Counted from the first letter of the stretch, positions 39,001-47,255 are shown. The stretch is 64,000 nucleotides of DNA from Archangium gephyra (GCF_001027285.1 NZ_CP011509.1:10440501-10504500), one strand, 5' to 3'. A program made the numbers and translations. The notes: generated from the letters alone by a model not told the origin.

Positions 39001-41732
39001 CCGTGCCGGCGCCGGATGGCCGCATCACGCTCACGCCGCTGCCCCACCCCTTCTTCGGCGCCGGCCCGGGCGGCGAGTGGCTGGGGGCCCGCACCACCCT
39101 CCAACGCTGGTTCTTCGATCCGGTGGTCAACGCGCAGGGCGTCCACCGGGGACTCGGCGTCATCTTCACGCATGATCACCTGGGGCCCTCCACCCACCAG
39201 CAGGTGGGCCTCTACGGCTCGGTGATCACCGAGCCTCCGGGCTCCACCTGGAGACACAACGAGACCGGCGTGCCACTCGGGACGCGGAGCGATGGAGGCC
39301 CCACGAGCTGGCAGGCCGCCATCCTCACCGGGGACCTGGACGGAGACGGGCTCAACGACAGCTACCGCGAGTTCTGGTTCCAGGCCTCGGACTTCCAGCA
39401 CGCCTATGAGGCCGGCGTGTACGTGGGAGCCGGTCCGGACGGGAGGCCCGGGCCGGGGACCGCGCCCACCGCGGCGACGTTCCGCAACGCGATCGGCCCG
39501 CCCCACCGGCTGCAGGCCAGCCCGGTGTTCCCGGACCTGTTCGTCAACGCGGCCACCTGTCCCGGAGGTGTGCCGCGGCCGTGCCCGCAGGCCATCTCCG
39601 TGGATGACCCGGGCATGCTCGTCGTCAACTACCGCAACGAGCCCGTGGGCCTGCGCGTCTACGACCCGGGCAAGGTGGGACCGGATGGCAAACCGGGATC
39701 GCAGGCCACAGGCCTGGCCGGAGACCTGGCCTTCGCGCTGCAGACACGCAGGGACCGCGCCATCTCCGCGCTCAACACCGCGCTCGGCAACACCCCCTAC
39801 CCCGCGCTGACAGCGGACATCGACGGTGGAGATCCGTTCACCCCGCTCATCCGCACCTATATGGGAGACCGGGTGCGGGTGAAGTTCCAGGTCGGCGGAC
39901 ACGAGGAGGAGTTCAACGCCACCATCCACGGGGTGAAGTGGCTGCAGGCGGGCTCCAGCTACGGCTCCTCGCCCAACTCCGGCTGGCGCAACGCCCAGGC
40001 GCAGGGCATCTCCGAGCAGTTCACCTTCACGGTGCCGCTCCTGCCCGCACTCGGCCAGGCCGGCGCCCGGGTGGACTACGCGTACGGCCTCAACAGCAGC
40101 CAGGACGGCTGGTGGAGCGGCGCATGGGGCCTGATGCGCTCGTACAACACCCCGCGCACGGACCTGTTCCCGCTGCCCACCACCCGGGCCCCGCTGCGGA
40201 TCGCCAACCCCGCGGACTTCAGCGCCGACGCGGGTGGCGCCTGCCCGCGCGCCGCACCGGTGCGCGCCTATGACATCACCGCCGTGCTGGCCAACACCGC
40301 GCTCACCAGCCCGGCGGGTGTGTCCCTCGTCCCCTCGGATGCCTCGGCCACCCTGCACGTCGGAGCCCCGTTGGATCCGCGCGGCGGCACGCTCGTGTAC
40401 AACCCGCGGCGCACGGCACTGTCCAACGGCGAGTCGGGACCGCTCCATGACCCCACCGCCATCCTCTACGTGCGCACCGCGGACCTGGATCCCACCACCG
40501 GCAAGCTCCTGCCCGGTGTCCCCATCGAGCCGCTCGTCCTGCGCGCGGCGGCGGGCGAGTGCATCGAGGTCACCCTGCGCAACCGGCTGCCCGCGGACGT
40601 CAACGGCAACACCTTCTTCGACGACAACCCGGACCTGGCCAACCTCACCAGCCTCATCGGCGTGGTCAACCGCGACCGGAGCAACCCGCAGGGCGTGACC
40701 ACCTTCAACAACAACCTCATCCGCCCCTCGAGCTGGGTGGGGCTGCATCCCCAGCTCGTGGCCTATGACCCCACCAAGGCGGATGGAACCAACGTCGGCA
40801 ACAACCCGCAGCAGCTCGTGTCTCCCGGTGGCCAGGCACGCTACCGCTGGTACGCGGGCGACATCAGCGGGACACCGGGCAACACCCGGGCCGTCACGCT
40901 CGTGGCCACGCCGTTGGAGTTCGGCGGCACCAACCTCATCCCCGCCGACAAGGTCAAACAGGGGCAGAAGTCGCTGGTGGGCGCGCTCATCATCGAGCCC
41001 GCGGGCTCGGCGTGGACCGAGGACGCGAGCCGGAGGGCCGCGGCGAGCGTGGGCCCCGATGCCAACCGCGATGGCCGGCCGGACAGCACCGCGTTCCGGG
41101 ACTTCGCCGTGGTGTGGCAGAAGCAGCTGAGCCACCGCTACGCGGATGGCACGGCCGTGGAGAACGTCGCCGCCGAGCAGCTCATCTCCGAGGACTCGCA
41201 GGACTCCGGGCAGATGGCCATCAACTACGGCTCCGAGCCGCTGTGGTTCCGCTTCGGCCTGCGCCCCAACGCGCCGCTCGGCAACACGGCCGGGGGCTAC
41301 GGTGCGGTGCCGGATGCCTTCACGGCCTACAGCAACAGCCGCGGAGGGGGAGATCCGGTGACGCCCGTGTTCACCGCGGCGCCCGGCCAGCAGGCCCGCA
41401 TGCGGCTGGTGGAGCCGCACGGGTCCTACCGCGGCTCCAGCTTCCGGCTGCACGGCCATGGCTGGCAGAGGGACCCGTACATCTGTCCGGGCTCGGCCAA
41501 CCTCGGCCTGCCGGGCAAGTGCAGCGCGACGGAGCTCGGCTCCCGGGCGCTCGGCGTCAACCCCGTGGGCATGTACCTGGGTGCCCAGGAGAGCGTGCAC
41601 CCCTACACGCACTTCGAGATCTTCCTGCCCAGCGCCGGAGGCGCCAACGCGGTGCCGGGGGACTACCTGTTCCGGGACTACGAGAGCCTCGGAAACATCT
41701 GCGGCCAGTGGGGCCTGCTGCGCGTGCAGTGA
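36078..41732 (+). CDS. Giant multicopper oxidase, MnxG/ceruloplasmin-like
   Basis: The exported 1884-residue oxidase starts at ATG 36078 (preceded by GTGGGGGGCC) with an N-terminal hydrophobic signal or anchor. Copper motifs: HHVFHLHNH (485-493), then HCHFYPHFAQGM (540-551, with Cys541 and axial Met551), then HIH (927-929) and HDH (1032-1034). In ordinary multicopper oxidases the two HxH motifs come first, so the order is permuted. Two further cupredoxin ends, SGAWGLMR (Trp1350) and GDYLFRDYESLGNICGQWGLLR (Trp1878), resemble the HCH motif region but have lost the ligands. The size suggests about six cupredoxin domains, as in MnxG-type manganese oxidases or ceruloplasmin. The real substrate, Mn(II), Fe(II) or Cu(I), is unknown. 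It heads an operon with SCO copper chaperones. Confidence 0.88.
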   Translation: MQRTVVAAVVGVCIVALGVGVVTREQEPQAPAAAAAQQPVASVVACARTISASVVVMDQPLMFNRLGAQNVNGMMYALSRDVINLDSGLPLTRGGAPVPGRVALRPDKRPRPLVLRAAEGDCLRVSLTNLLTPAANPRSPPTLINRLRFNLPLNEQVADRTVGFTVPGLQLVGTIADDSSFAGRNASSLVSPGRGAVYNLLAVEEGTFLATSDGAPFGGEGGYGNGTNGLFAAVNVEPRGASFYRSQVTEEELRLSTTGTSPTGHPLINYEAVYPAVEPWLGEGKSGLPILNMLTSSGELVHTDINAIIMGPLGDGSFPPSTYPLESVGRRNPSVPNRLEAFREFTSLFHDEVAAANAFPGYFEDPVLGYTLEGVRDAFMINYGSAGIGSEIIANRLSVGPMHDCLDCAYEDFFLSSFAVGDAAMVVDVPANIGLETLRPGVAPPPGASGPKATRAFFPEDPSNVSHSYLSDFVKFRNLHVGKEHHVFHLHNHQWLFNPNDDNSNYIDAQGIGSGSGYTYEISFGGSGNRNLSAGDAIFHCHFYPHFAQGMWAMWRIHDTFEAGTKLAVSGTGFHTAPFSLQDGRPAVGARALPDGELVAGTPIPAVVPLPGKAMAPMPGRVEVVPSPNITTASTFHPLNPGARVPVGSNARVIDRTTNPGYPFWIAGIENIVGQRPTTPPLDMLSEAEAAALQSGTNPLFAGRAELVAGAGGFTGGLPRHALEGVAAGGEAESTLSRLDFSKEMLKARPVYFPEEGTDVEQTAMLFHSRPIHPSTTLRRDGSSVPGNFRTNGLPPVPSAPFFEPCRDDAGNPILAGVAPRFFDGAGGLGTTGAVQFGARNPRVYKGANIQLDVVFNKVGYHYPQERILTLWEDVTPTLNKTRPPEPFVIRFNTFDCGKYLHTNLIPKYFELDDFQVRSPTDVIGQHIHLPKWDLPSADGAANGWNYEDGTLAPGAVRERIEAINTYNTTPGVTPVPAPDGRITLTPLPHPFFGAGPGGEWLGARTTLQRWFFDPVVNAQGVHRGLGVIFTHDHLGPSTHQQVGLYGSVITEPPGSTWRHNETGVPLGTRSDGGPTSWQAAILTGDLDGDGLNDSYREFWFQASDFQHAYEAGVYVGAGPDGRPGPGTAPTAATFRNAIGPPHRLQASPVFPDLFVNAATCPGGVPRPCPQAISVDDPGMLVVNYRNEPVGLRVYDPGKVGPDGKPGSQATGLAGDLAFALQTRRDRAISALNTALGNTPYPALTADIDGGDPFTPLIRTYMGDRVRVKFQVGGHEEEFNATIHGVKWLQAGSSYGSSPNSGWRNAQAQGISEQFTFTVPLLPALGQAGARVDYAYGLNSSQDGWWSGAWGLMRSYNTPRTDLFPLPTTRAPLRIANPADFSADAGGACPRAAPVRAYDITAVLANTALTSPAGVSLVPSDASATLHVGAPLDPRGGTLVYNPRRTALSNGESGPLHDPTAILYVRTADLDPTTGKLLPGVPIEPLVLRAAAGECIEVTLRNRLPADVNGNTFFDDNPDLANLTSLIGVVNRDRSNPQGVTTFNNNLIRPSSWVGLHPQLVAYDPTKADGTNVGNNPQQLVSPGGQARYRWYAGDISGTPGNTRAVTLVATPLEFGGTNLIPADKVKQGQKSLVGALIIEPAGSAWTEDASRRAAASVGPDANRDGRPDSTAFRDFAVVWQKQLSHRYADGTAVENVAAEQLISEDSQDSGQMAINYGSEPLWFRFGLRPNAPLGNTAGGYGAVPDAFTAYSNSRGGGDPVTPVFTAAPGQQARMRLVEPHGSYRGSSFRLHGHGWQRDPYICPGSANLGLPGKCSATELGSRALGVNPVGMYLGAQESVHPYTHFEIFLPSAGGANAVPGDYLFRDYESLGNICGQWGLLRVQ

Positions 41733-41752
41733 GAGACCGGAGACCCGACACC

Positions 41753-43756
41753 ATGAGCCCACACGACACCTCGTCCCACCCGAAACGCCCGTGGCGTACC
41801 GCCGCCGTGGGAGCGTTGCTCACCGTCCTGCCCCTGGCCGGGTACGCCGTCCTCTCCGCGAAGGAGCGCGAGAGACCGGCCCCCACGGCCAAGGCTCCCG
41901 AGCAGGTGAGCGCCACCGGACGGCTCGAGAAGAGCGGCGTCGTGGTGGAGTTCTCCGTCGTCCAGCCCGGGCTCACCGGGACGGAGCAGCGGCCGCTGAT
42001 GGAAGGGGACCATGCCGAGGTCCGCTTCCGCATGACCGATGCCACCAGCGGCCTGCCGCTGCGGGGCCTCTCGCCCGCGGCGTGGATGGACCTGGGCCAG
42101 GTGCTCTCGGGGAAGGTGGAGCAGAAACACGAGTGCAAGGAACGCGTCGCGCTCTACCTCAAGGGGCTGGTCGGCATCCGCCCGCTCATCGACCTCAACA
42201 GCTACTACCTGCTGGTGATGAACCAGGATGCGAGCCTCTCGGTCATCGACCCGCTGGTGGGGATGACGGGCAAGACGAGCCTCTATGCCACGGTGGTGCT
42301 CGACCGGCCCGGCGCCGACTGGGTGAAGAGCCGCGACGGGCGGAAGCTCTTCGTGTCGATGCCCCGGGCGGGGAAGGTGGCGGTGGTGGACACGGAGGTG
42401 TTCCGGGTGGAGGCCCGGGTGGAGGCCGGCGAGGAGCCCACGCGCGTCGCCGTCCAGCCGGATGGGCGCTACCTCTGGGTGGGAGATGGCCCCGGGGCGA
42501 AGGCCGGCAGCGGCGTCACGGTCATCGACACCGAGTCCCTGGAGACCGTGGCCCGGATTCCCACCGGACGCGGACACCACGAGCTCGCCTTCACCCCGGA
42601 TGACCGCTTCGCCTTCGTCAGCAACCGCGAGGAGGGCACGGTGTCCGTCATCGACATCGCGAAGCTCGCGAAGGTGAAGGACCTGCGGACGGGCCCGCTC
42701 CCCATCTCCGTGGCCTTCTCTCCCCTCTCCGGCGCGCTCTACGTGGCGGACGGCAAGGAGGGAACCATCGTGGCCATCGACGGCGAGCGGCTGGAGGAGC
42801 GCGCCCGCCTGACGGCGAAACCGGGCCTGGGGCCCATGCGCTTCACCCAGGACGGACGCTGGGGCCTGGTGGTCAATCCCTCCGAGCACACGGTGTCCGT
42901 CATCGACGCCGCCAGCCACCGGCTCGAGCACACGCTCAGCGTGGCAGGCCAGCCCTACCAGGTGGGCTTCACCCGGGCGTTCGCCTACGTGCGCCTGCTC
43001 GACTCCGAGCGCGTGGAGATGATCAACCTCGCGACCCTGGGCGGTGGCGCGAAGCCGACGATACAGGGCTTCGGCGCGGGAGCCTCGGCGCCCAGGCTCG
43101 CGGGAGACCTCAGCCTCGCCGACTCCATCTCACAGGCCGCCACCGAGGCGGCGGTCTTCGTGGTCAACCCGGCGGAGAACACCACGTACTTCTATATGGA
43201 GGGCATGAACGCCCCCATGGGGAGCTTCGGCAACTACGGACACAACGCCCGGGCGGTGAGCGTGGTGGACAGGAGCCTGAAGGAAGTCGAGCCCGGGGTG
43301 TACTCCGCGCGCGTCCGCGTTCCGGTGGCGGGCAGGTACGACGTCGCCTTCCTGTTGGACTCGCCGCGCGTGCTGCACTGCTTCACGGTCGAGGCGAAGG
43401 AGAACCCCGCCCAGCAGCAGGCGCGCCATGCGCTCGAGCTCGAGTACCTGGACTTCCCGGCGCGGCTGACGGCGGGCGAGGAGCCACGGCTGCGCTTCAA
43501 GCTGCGCGAGCCGGCCACCCACCAGCCCGTCGCCGGGTTGGGTGACGTGACGATGCTCACCTATGCCGCGCCCGGACAGCAGCGCGCCGAGGTGACCGCG
43601 CGAGAGGTGGAAGACGGCGTCTACGAGGCACGGCCCACGCTGGCGAGCGCTGGCGCGTACTACCTCTACGTCTCGGTGCCCTCGCGGAAGGTGGGCTACG
43701 GCGGGCTGCCCTACCGGACGCTCTGGGTGGCGGGCGCGGCGAAGAGCGAACCCTGA
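41753..43756 (+). CDS. Exported YVTN beta-propeller protein
   Basis: The 667-residue protein has an N-terminal signal-anchor (TAAVGALLTVLPLAGYAVLS). An Ig-like domain (about 60-125) is followed by a YVTN/cytochrome-D1-type propeller (about 150-430) with repeats such as GVTVIDTESLETVARIPTGRG and FVSNREEGTVSVIDIAKL. A C-terminal beta-sandwich pair follows (about 470-667). A Met/Asn-rich loop (YMEGMNAPMGSFGNYGHN) could bind copper. It starts 20 bases after the oxidase stop codon; in-frame sequence upstream lies inside the oxidase gene and is not coding. Likely a periplasmic partner or scaffold of the oxidase (inference). Confidence 0.85.
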   Translation: MSPHDTSSHPKRPWRTAAVGALLTVLPLAGYAVLSAKERERPAPTAKAPEQVSATGRLEKSGVVVEFSVVQPGLTGTEQRPLMEGDHAEVRFRMTDATSGLPLRGLSPAAWMDLGQVLSGKVEQKHECKERVALYLKGLVGIRPLIDLNSYYLLVMNQDASLSVIDPLVGMTGKTSLYATVVLDRPGADWVKSRDGRKLFVSMPRAGKVAVVDTEVFRVEARVEAGEEPTRVAVQPDGRYLWVGDGPGAKAGSGVTVIDTESLETVARIPTGRGHHELAFTPDDRFAFVSNREEGTVSVIDIAKLAKVKDLRTGPLPISVAFSPLSGALYVADGKEGTIVAIDGERLEERARLTAKPGLGPMRFTQDGRWGLVVNPSEHTVSVIDAASHRLEHTLSVAGQPYQVGFTRAFAYVRLLDSERVEMINLATLGGGAKPTIQGFGAGASAPRLAGDLSLADSISQAATEAAVFVVNPAENTTYFYMEGMNAPMGSFGNYGHNARAVSVVDRSLKEVEPGVYSARVRVPVAGRYDVAFLLDSPRVLHCFTVEAKENPAQQQARHALELEYLDFPARLTAGEEPRLRFKLREPATHQPVAGLGDVTMLTYAAPGQQRAEVTAREVEDGVYEARPTLASAGAYYLYVSVPSRKVGYGGLPYRTLWVAGAAKSEP

Positions 43757-43768
43757 GGAAGGAACCCC

Positions 43769-44422
43769 ATGTCATTCGAGAGCAAGAGAGCGAAGGCCGC
43801 GAGTCTCCTCCTGGCCCTGCTGCTGGTGGTACCAGCCCGCGCGATGGGGGACGAAGCGTGCCCCCATCACAAGCAAGGCACCGCCACCGCGGCGCCCGCC
43901 CCCAAGGCCCCGTCCTCCGAGGTCCGCCTCGTCGAGGCCGGGCTCGTCGACCAGGACGGCACACCCGTCCGGCTCGGCGGTGAGGTGATTGGCGACAGGC
44001 TCGTCGTCATGAACTTCGTCTTCACCACCTGCACCACGGTGTGCCCCGTCCTCTCGGCGATCTTCTCCCGGGTCCAGGGCAGGCTGGGCGACCGGCTGGG
44101 CAAGGAGGTCCAGCTGGTCTCCCTCAGCGTGGACCCCACCCGCGACACGCCCGCGCGCTTGAAGGACTACGCGACCCGCCTCCGGGCGAAGGCCGGATGG
44201 ACCTGGCTCACCGGCGGCCCGGAGAACGTCAAACAGGTGCTCCAGGGCCTCGGGGCCTACACCCCGTCGTACGCCAACCACACGCCCATGGTGCTCATCG
44301 GTGACGCGCGCACCGGCACGTGGGTGAGGCTCAATGGCTTTCCCAGCGAGGAGCAGATCCTCGCGAAGGTGGATGAACTGGCCGCGGCCCGCCGGGCTCG
44401 CGCGGAGAACCCCGCCCCATGA
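43769..44422 (+). CDS. SCO1/SenC-family copper chaperone, first copy
   Basis: This is a 217-residue exported thioredoxin-fold protein with a signal peptide (SLLLALLLVVPARA). The copper motif FTTCTTVCPVLS (CxxxC) and the distal His in YANHTPMVLIGD are intact. SCO proteins deliver copper to CuA or other periplasmic copper sites and also reduce cysteines. A His pair in the mature N-terminus (CPHHK) adds a possible copper ligand set. It follows the propeller gene by 12 bases and overlaps the second SCO gene by four, so it should serve the oxidase complex. Confidence 0.94.
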   Translation: MSFESKRAKAASLLLALLLVVPARAMGDEACPHHKQGTATAAPAPKAPSSEVRLVEAGLVDQDGTPVRLGGEVIGDRLVVMNFVFTTCTTVCPVLSAIFSRVQGRLGDRLGKEVQLVSLSVDPTRDTPARLKDYATRLRAKAGWTWLTGGPENVKQVLQGLGAYTPSYANHTPMVLIGDARTGTWVRLNGFPSEEQILAKVDELAAARRARAENPAP

Positions 44423-44988
44423 CACTCCCCTGCAAGCCGTTGCTCGTCCTGGCCCTGGCCTTCTGCCTTCACGCTCGCGCGGCGGATCCCACGCCCGAGG
44501 AGAAGGCCCGCGCCTGGTTCACCGACACCTCGCTCGTCACGCAGGAAGGGAAACAGGTCCGGTTCTACAGCGACGTCCTGAAGGATCGCGTGGTCGTCAT
44601 CTCCTTCCTCTTCACGCGCTGCACCACCGCCTGTCCGATGATCGCCGCCCGGCTCAATCGCATCCGCGAGCAGCTCGGCGAGCGCTTCGGGCGCGAGGTG
44701 ACCTTCATCTCCATCAGCGTGGACCCCGAGCACGACACCCCGCAGCGGCTCGCGGAGTTCGCCCGCAAGCACCAGGCGGCCCACCCGGGCTGGACGTTCC
44801 TCACCGGGAAGAAGGAGGACGTGAACCAGGTCATCGCCCGGCTCGGCCAGTACGTGGAGAACATCGAGGGACACTCCACGCTGCTCATCGCTGGCAACGA
44901 GAAGCGCAAGCACTGGACGAAGATCCGCCCGGATGAGCCCTCCCCGGCCGTCGCCGAGCGCGTGCGGCAGCTCGCCGAGGAACGATGA
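44419..44988 (+). CDS. SCO1/SenC-family copper chaperone, second copy
   Basis: This 189-residue exported protein has a signal peptide (PLLVLALAFCLHARA). The SCO copper motif FTRCTTACPMIA and distal His in IEGHSTLLIAGN are present. It shares fold and motifs with the upstream SCO protein but differs widely in sequence, so this is not a recent tandem duplication. The start ATG overlaps the previous stop codon (ATGA at 44419-44422), and its own stop overlaps the next gene in the same way. Two chaperones suggest two copper sites or two redox steps to load. Confidence 0.94.
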   Translation: MTLPCKPLLVLALAFCLHARAADPTPEEKARAWFTDTSLVTQEGKQVRFYSDVLKDRVVVISFLFTRCTTACPMIAARLNRIREQLGERFGREVTFISISVDPEHDTPQRLAEFARKHQAAHPGWTFLTGKKEDVNQVIARLGQYVENIEGHSTLLIAGNEKRKHWTKIRPDEPSPAVAERVRQLAEER

Positions 44989-46559
44989 CCATGCGGGCCC
45001 TCCCCCTGCTGCTCTGCGCGCTGTCCTGTGCCGCGGCCGCGAGTCCCACTCCGCTCACGCCCCGGGAGCAGGCGGGCAGGAGAATCTACTTCGAGGGGGA
45101 GAGCCCCACGGGCGGGAGCATCTCCGCGACGCTCGGCGCGAACGTCCGGCTGCCGGGCTCGGCGGTGCCGTGCGTCAACTGCCACGGCGAGGACGGCTCG
45201 GGCCGTCCCGAGGGGGGAGTCCTTCCCCCGGACATCACCTGGACGGAGCTCACCAAGCCGTACGGCCACGTCCATCCAGGTGGAAGGAAGCACCCGGTGC
45301 TCGAGGACAGGAGCGTGGCGCGCGCCGTCTCCGAGGGCATCGATCCGGGCGGGAACCGGCTGGACGCGGTGATGCCGCGCTACTCGATGTCCTGGGAGGA
45401 CATGAGCAGCCTGCTCGCGTGGCTGAAGCGGCTGGAGCACGAGCGCGAGCCCGGGGTGACGGACTCGGCGCTGCGGCTGGGCGTCGTGCTTCCCACGCGG
45501 GGGCGGCTCGCGGAGCTGGGACAGGCCATGCGCGGCGTGCTGGAGGCCTGGTGCGCCGAGCTCAACGCCTCGGGAGGCATTCACGGCCGCACGCTCGAGC
45601 TGGTCATCGCCGGGTACGACAGCGACCAGGAGACGGGCCTGGCCAGCGCCCAGCGGATGCTCGGCCAGGAGCCCGTCTTCGCGCTGCTGTCCGGCTTCCT
45701 GCCGGGAGCGGAGAAGGAGCTGGCCGCGCTGGCGGAGCGGGAGGCGCTGCCGCTCATCGGGCCCTTCACCCTGTCCGCCCGGAAGGACGGTACGCCGGAG
45801 CGTCACGTCTTCTTCCTCCTGTCGGACGCGGGAGAGCAGGCCCGCGTCCTCGCCGAGTACGCCGCGAGGGAGCTGTCCCGGGAAGGCACACGGGCCGCCA
45901 TCCTCCATCCCGAGGACGAGGGCCTCGCCGGAGCCGCACGCGCGGCACGGGCCCGGCTCCAGGCGCGCGGCTGGAAGCAGGTGGAGCTGCTGCGCTACAC
46001 CCGGGGCGCCTTCAATCCCGCGCTGGCCGAGGACCTGAAGCGCAAGGGCACGCGGGTGATGCTGTTCCTCGGCAACGACGAGGAGCTCGCCGCGCTGCTG
46101 GAGAAGGCGCGGACACTGGGCTGGGCGCCCTACCTGCTGTTGCCGGGAAACCTCTCCGCGCGAGCGGCGGTGCGAGCGCCCGCGCTCTTCCAGGGCCGCA
46201 TCTTCCTCGCCTACCCCACCCTGCCGTCGGACGAGCAGCCCCGTGCCCGGGAGGCGTTCTCCCGTCTACAAGCGAGCACCCCGGCCGCGGAAGGCTACCG
46301 GATGGCCCAGGTCTCCGCGTACACCGCCGCGACGCTGCTCACCGAGGGCCTGCGCCGCTCTGGCAGACAGTTGAGCAGGAAGAAGCTGCTCGGCCACCTG
46401 GAGGGACTGTATGCCTTCGAACCGGGGCTCGTGCCGCCCTTGAGCTACGGGCCCAACCGGCGCGTGGGCGCGTGGGGGGCCTACGTCGTCACGGTGGACC
46501 TCGCGGCCCGGAGCTTCCGTCCGGTCACCGGGTGGATGGAGCTGCCCGACGGGGGGTAA
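44985..46559 (+). CDS. Cytochrome c fused to type-1 periplasmic binding protein
   Basis: The 524-residue protein is exported (signal peptide, residues 1-20). A class I cytochrome c domain carries the haem motif CVNCH (63-67) with Met130 or Met135 as axial ligand (DAVMPRYSMS). From about residue 163 it becomes a branched-chain-amino-acid-type periplasmic binding protein (LRLGVVLPTRGRLAELGQAMR, ASGGIHGRTLELVIAGYDSD). No permease or ATPase is nearby, so the binding domain probably senses or scaffolds rather than imports. It ends the oxidase operon, overlapping the second SCO gene (ATGA). It may accept electrons from, or pass them to, the multicopper oxidase (inference). Confidence 0.9.
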   Translation: MTMRALPLLLCALSCAAAASPTPLTPREQAGRRIYFEGESPTGGSISATLGANVRLPGSAVPCVNCHGEDGSGRPEGGVLPPDITWTELTKPYGHVHPGGRKHPVLEDRSVARAVSEGIDPGGNRLDAVMPRYSMSWEDMSSLLAWLKRLEHEREPGVTDSALRLGVVLPTRGRLAELGQAMRGVLEAWCAELNASGGIHGRTLELVIAGYDSDQETGLASAQRMLGQEPVFALLSGFLPGAEKELAALAEREALPLIGPFTLSARKDGTPERHVFFLLSDAGEQARVLAEYAARELSREGTRAAILHPEDEGLAGAARAARARLQARGWKQVELLRYTRGAFNPALAEDLKRKGTRVMLFLGNDEELAALLEKARTLGWAPYLLLPGNLSARAAVRAPALFQGRIFLAYPTLPSDEQPRAREAFSRLQASTPAAEGYRMAQVSAYTAATLLTEGLRRSGRQLSRKKLLGHLEGLYAFEPGLVPPLSYGPNRRVGAWGAYVVTVDLAARSFRPVTGWMELPDGG

Positions 46560-46657
46560 GTCCCCCTGAGTCATACACACCCTGGAGAGCGATGCGCGCC
46601 GGAAGGGGGCGTGCCCATCCTCCAGGAAGAGTGCTGTCCATGTCCGGGAGAGGAAGC

Positions 46658-47248
46658 ATGTTCCGTATACCGAAGCAGCACTGGAAGCGTTCCGCCTTCG
46701 TGGTGGGTGGTGTCCTCCTCGGCCTCACACCGCTGGTGTACGCGGAGGGGCCGGTCGAGGAGGACCCCCAGGGCAAGGAGGCCCGCCCCAGGCCCGAGGG
46801 CAACGTCCGCTCGTCGTCCGAGCGCCAGGCGAAGCGAAGCATGCCCAAGGCCTCGCTGACGGGGAACCAGCTCTTCCTGAGCTGCATGCTGGACTTCCCC
46901 AGCCAGGTGAGGCGCTACGCCGTCACCTGCCCCGGCACCCGGCACATCGACGTGAGGCTCGCCGACTGTTGCGACGCGGGGGACCACTGGCAGGTGACGG
47001 TGCGCTCGTGGGATCCCAAACCCACCGTGGCGATCGCGAGCACCTCGGGCGGTAACGGCGACTTCAGCATGCCCGCACGCGTCTTCACCTACAGCACCAG
47101 CCGGGACATGAACGCGCTCATCGAGTGCAGCTACCTGCACGGCCGCAACCTCTTCCCGGCCGAGGCCGACATCCTCGTGGAGACACCGGGAGCGCCCTGC
47201 ACCGTGCAGGAGCAGGTGTTCACGGGCGAGGTGGAACCCAGCCGGTGA
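46658..47248 (+). CDS. Secreted Cys-containing hypothetical protein
   Basis: This 196-residue protein has a signal peptide (SAFVVGGVLLGLTPLVYA) and starts at ATG 46658, with GAGAGGAAG just upstream; ATG 46640 is the alternative. The mature part has a charged low-complexity stretch (about 30-60), then a domain with six cysteines, including CMLDFP, VTCPGTRHIDVR, LADCCDAGDHW and IECSYL, which could form disulfides. I do not recognise the family. It lies 98 bases after the redox operon on the same strand and may or may not belong to it. Confidence 0.6.
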   Translation: MFRIPKQHWKRSAFVVGGVLLGLTPLVYAEGPVEEDPQGKEARPRPEGNVRSSSERQAKRSMPKASLTGNQLFLSCMLDFPSQVRRYAVTCPGTRHIDVRLADCCDAGDHWQVTVRSWDPKPTVAIASTSGGNGDFSMPARVFTYSTSRDMNALIECSYLHGRNLFPAEADILVETPGAPCTVQEQVFTGEVEPSR

Positions 47249-47255
47249 GAGCGGG

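Noticed and set aside
41012-41752. Upstream in-frame extension of the YVTN protein
   Set aside because: It lies wholly inside the oxidase gene in another frame; the signal sequence begins at ATG 41753.
35991-41762. A 1923-codon open frame on the minus strand across the multicopper oxidase gene
   Set aside because: It has no family motifs and mirrors the oxidase codons; long antisense frames are expected at this GC content. The plus strand has clear copper motifs.
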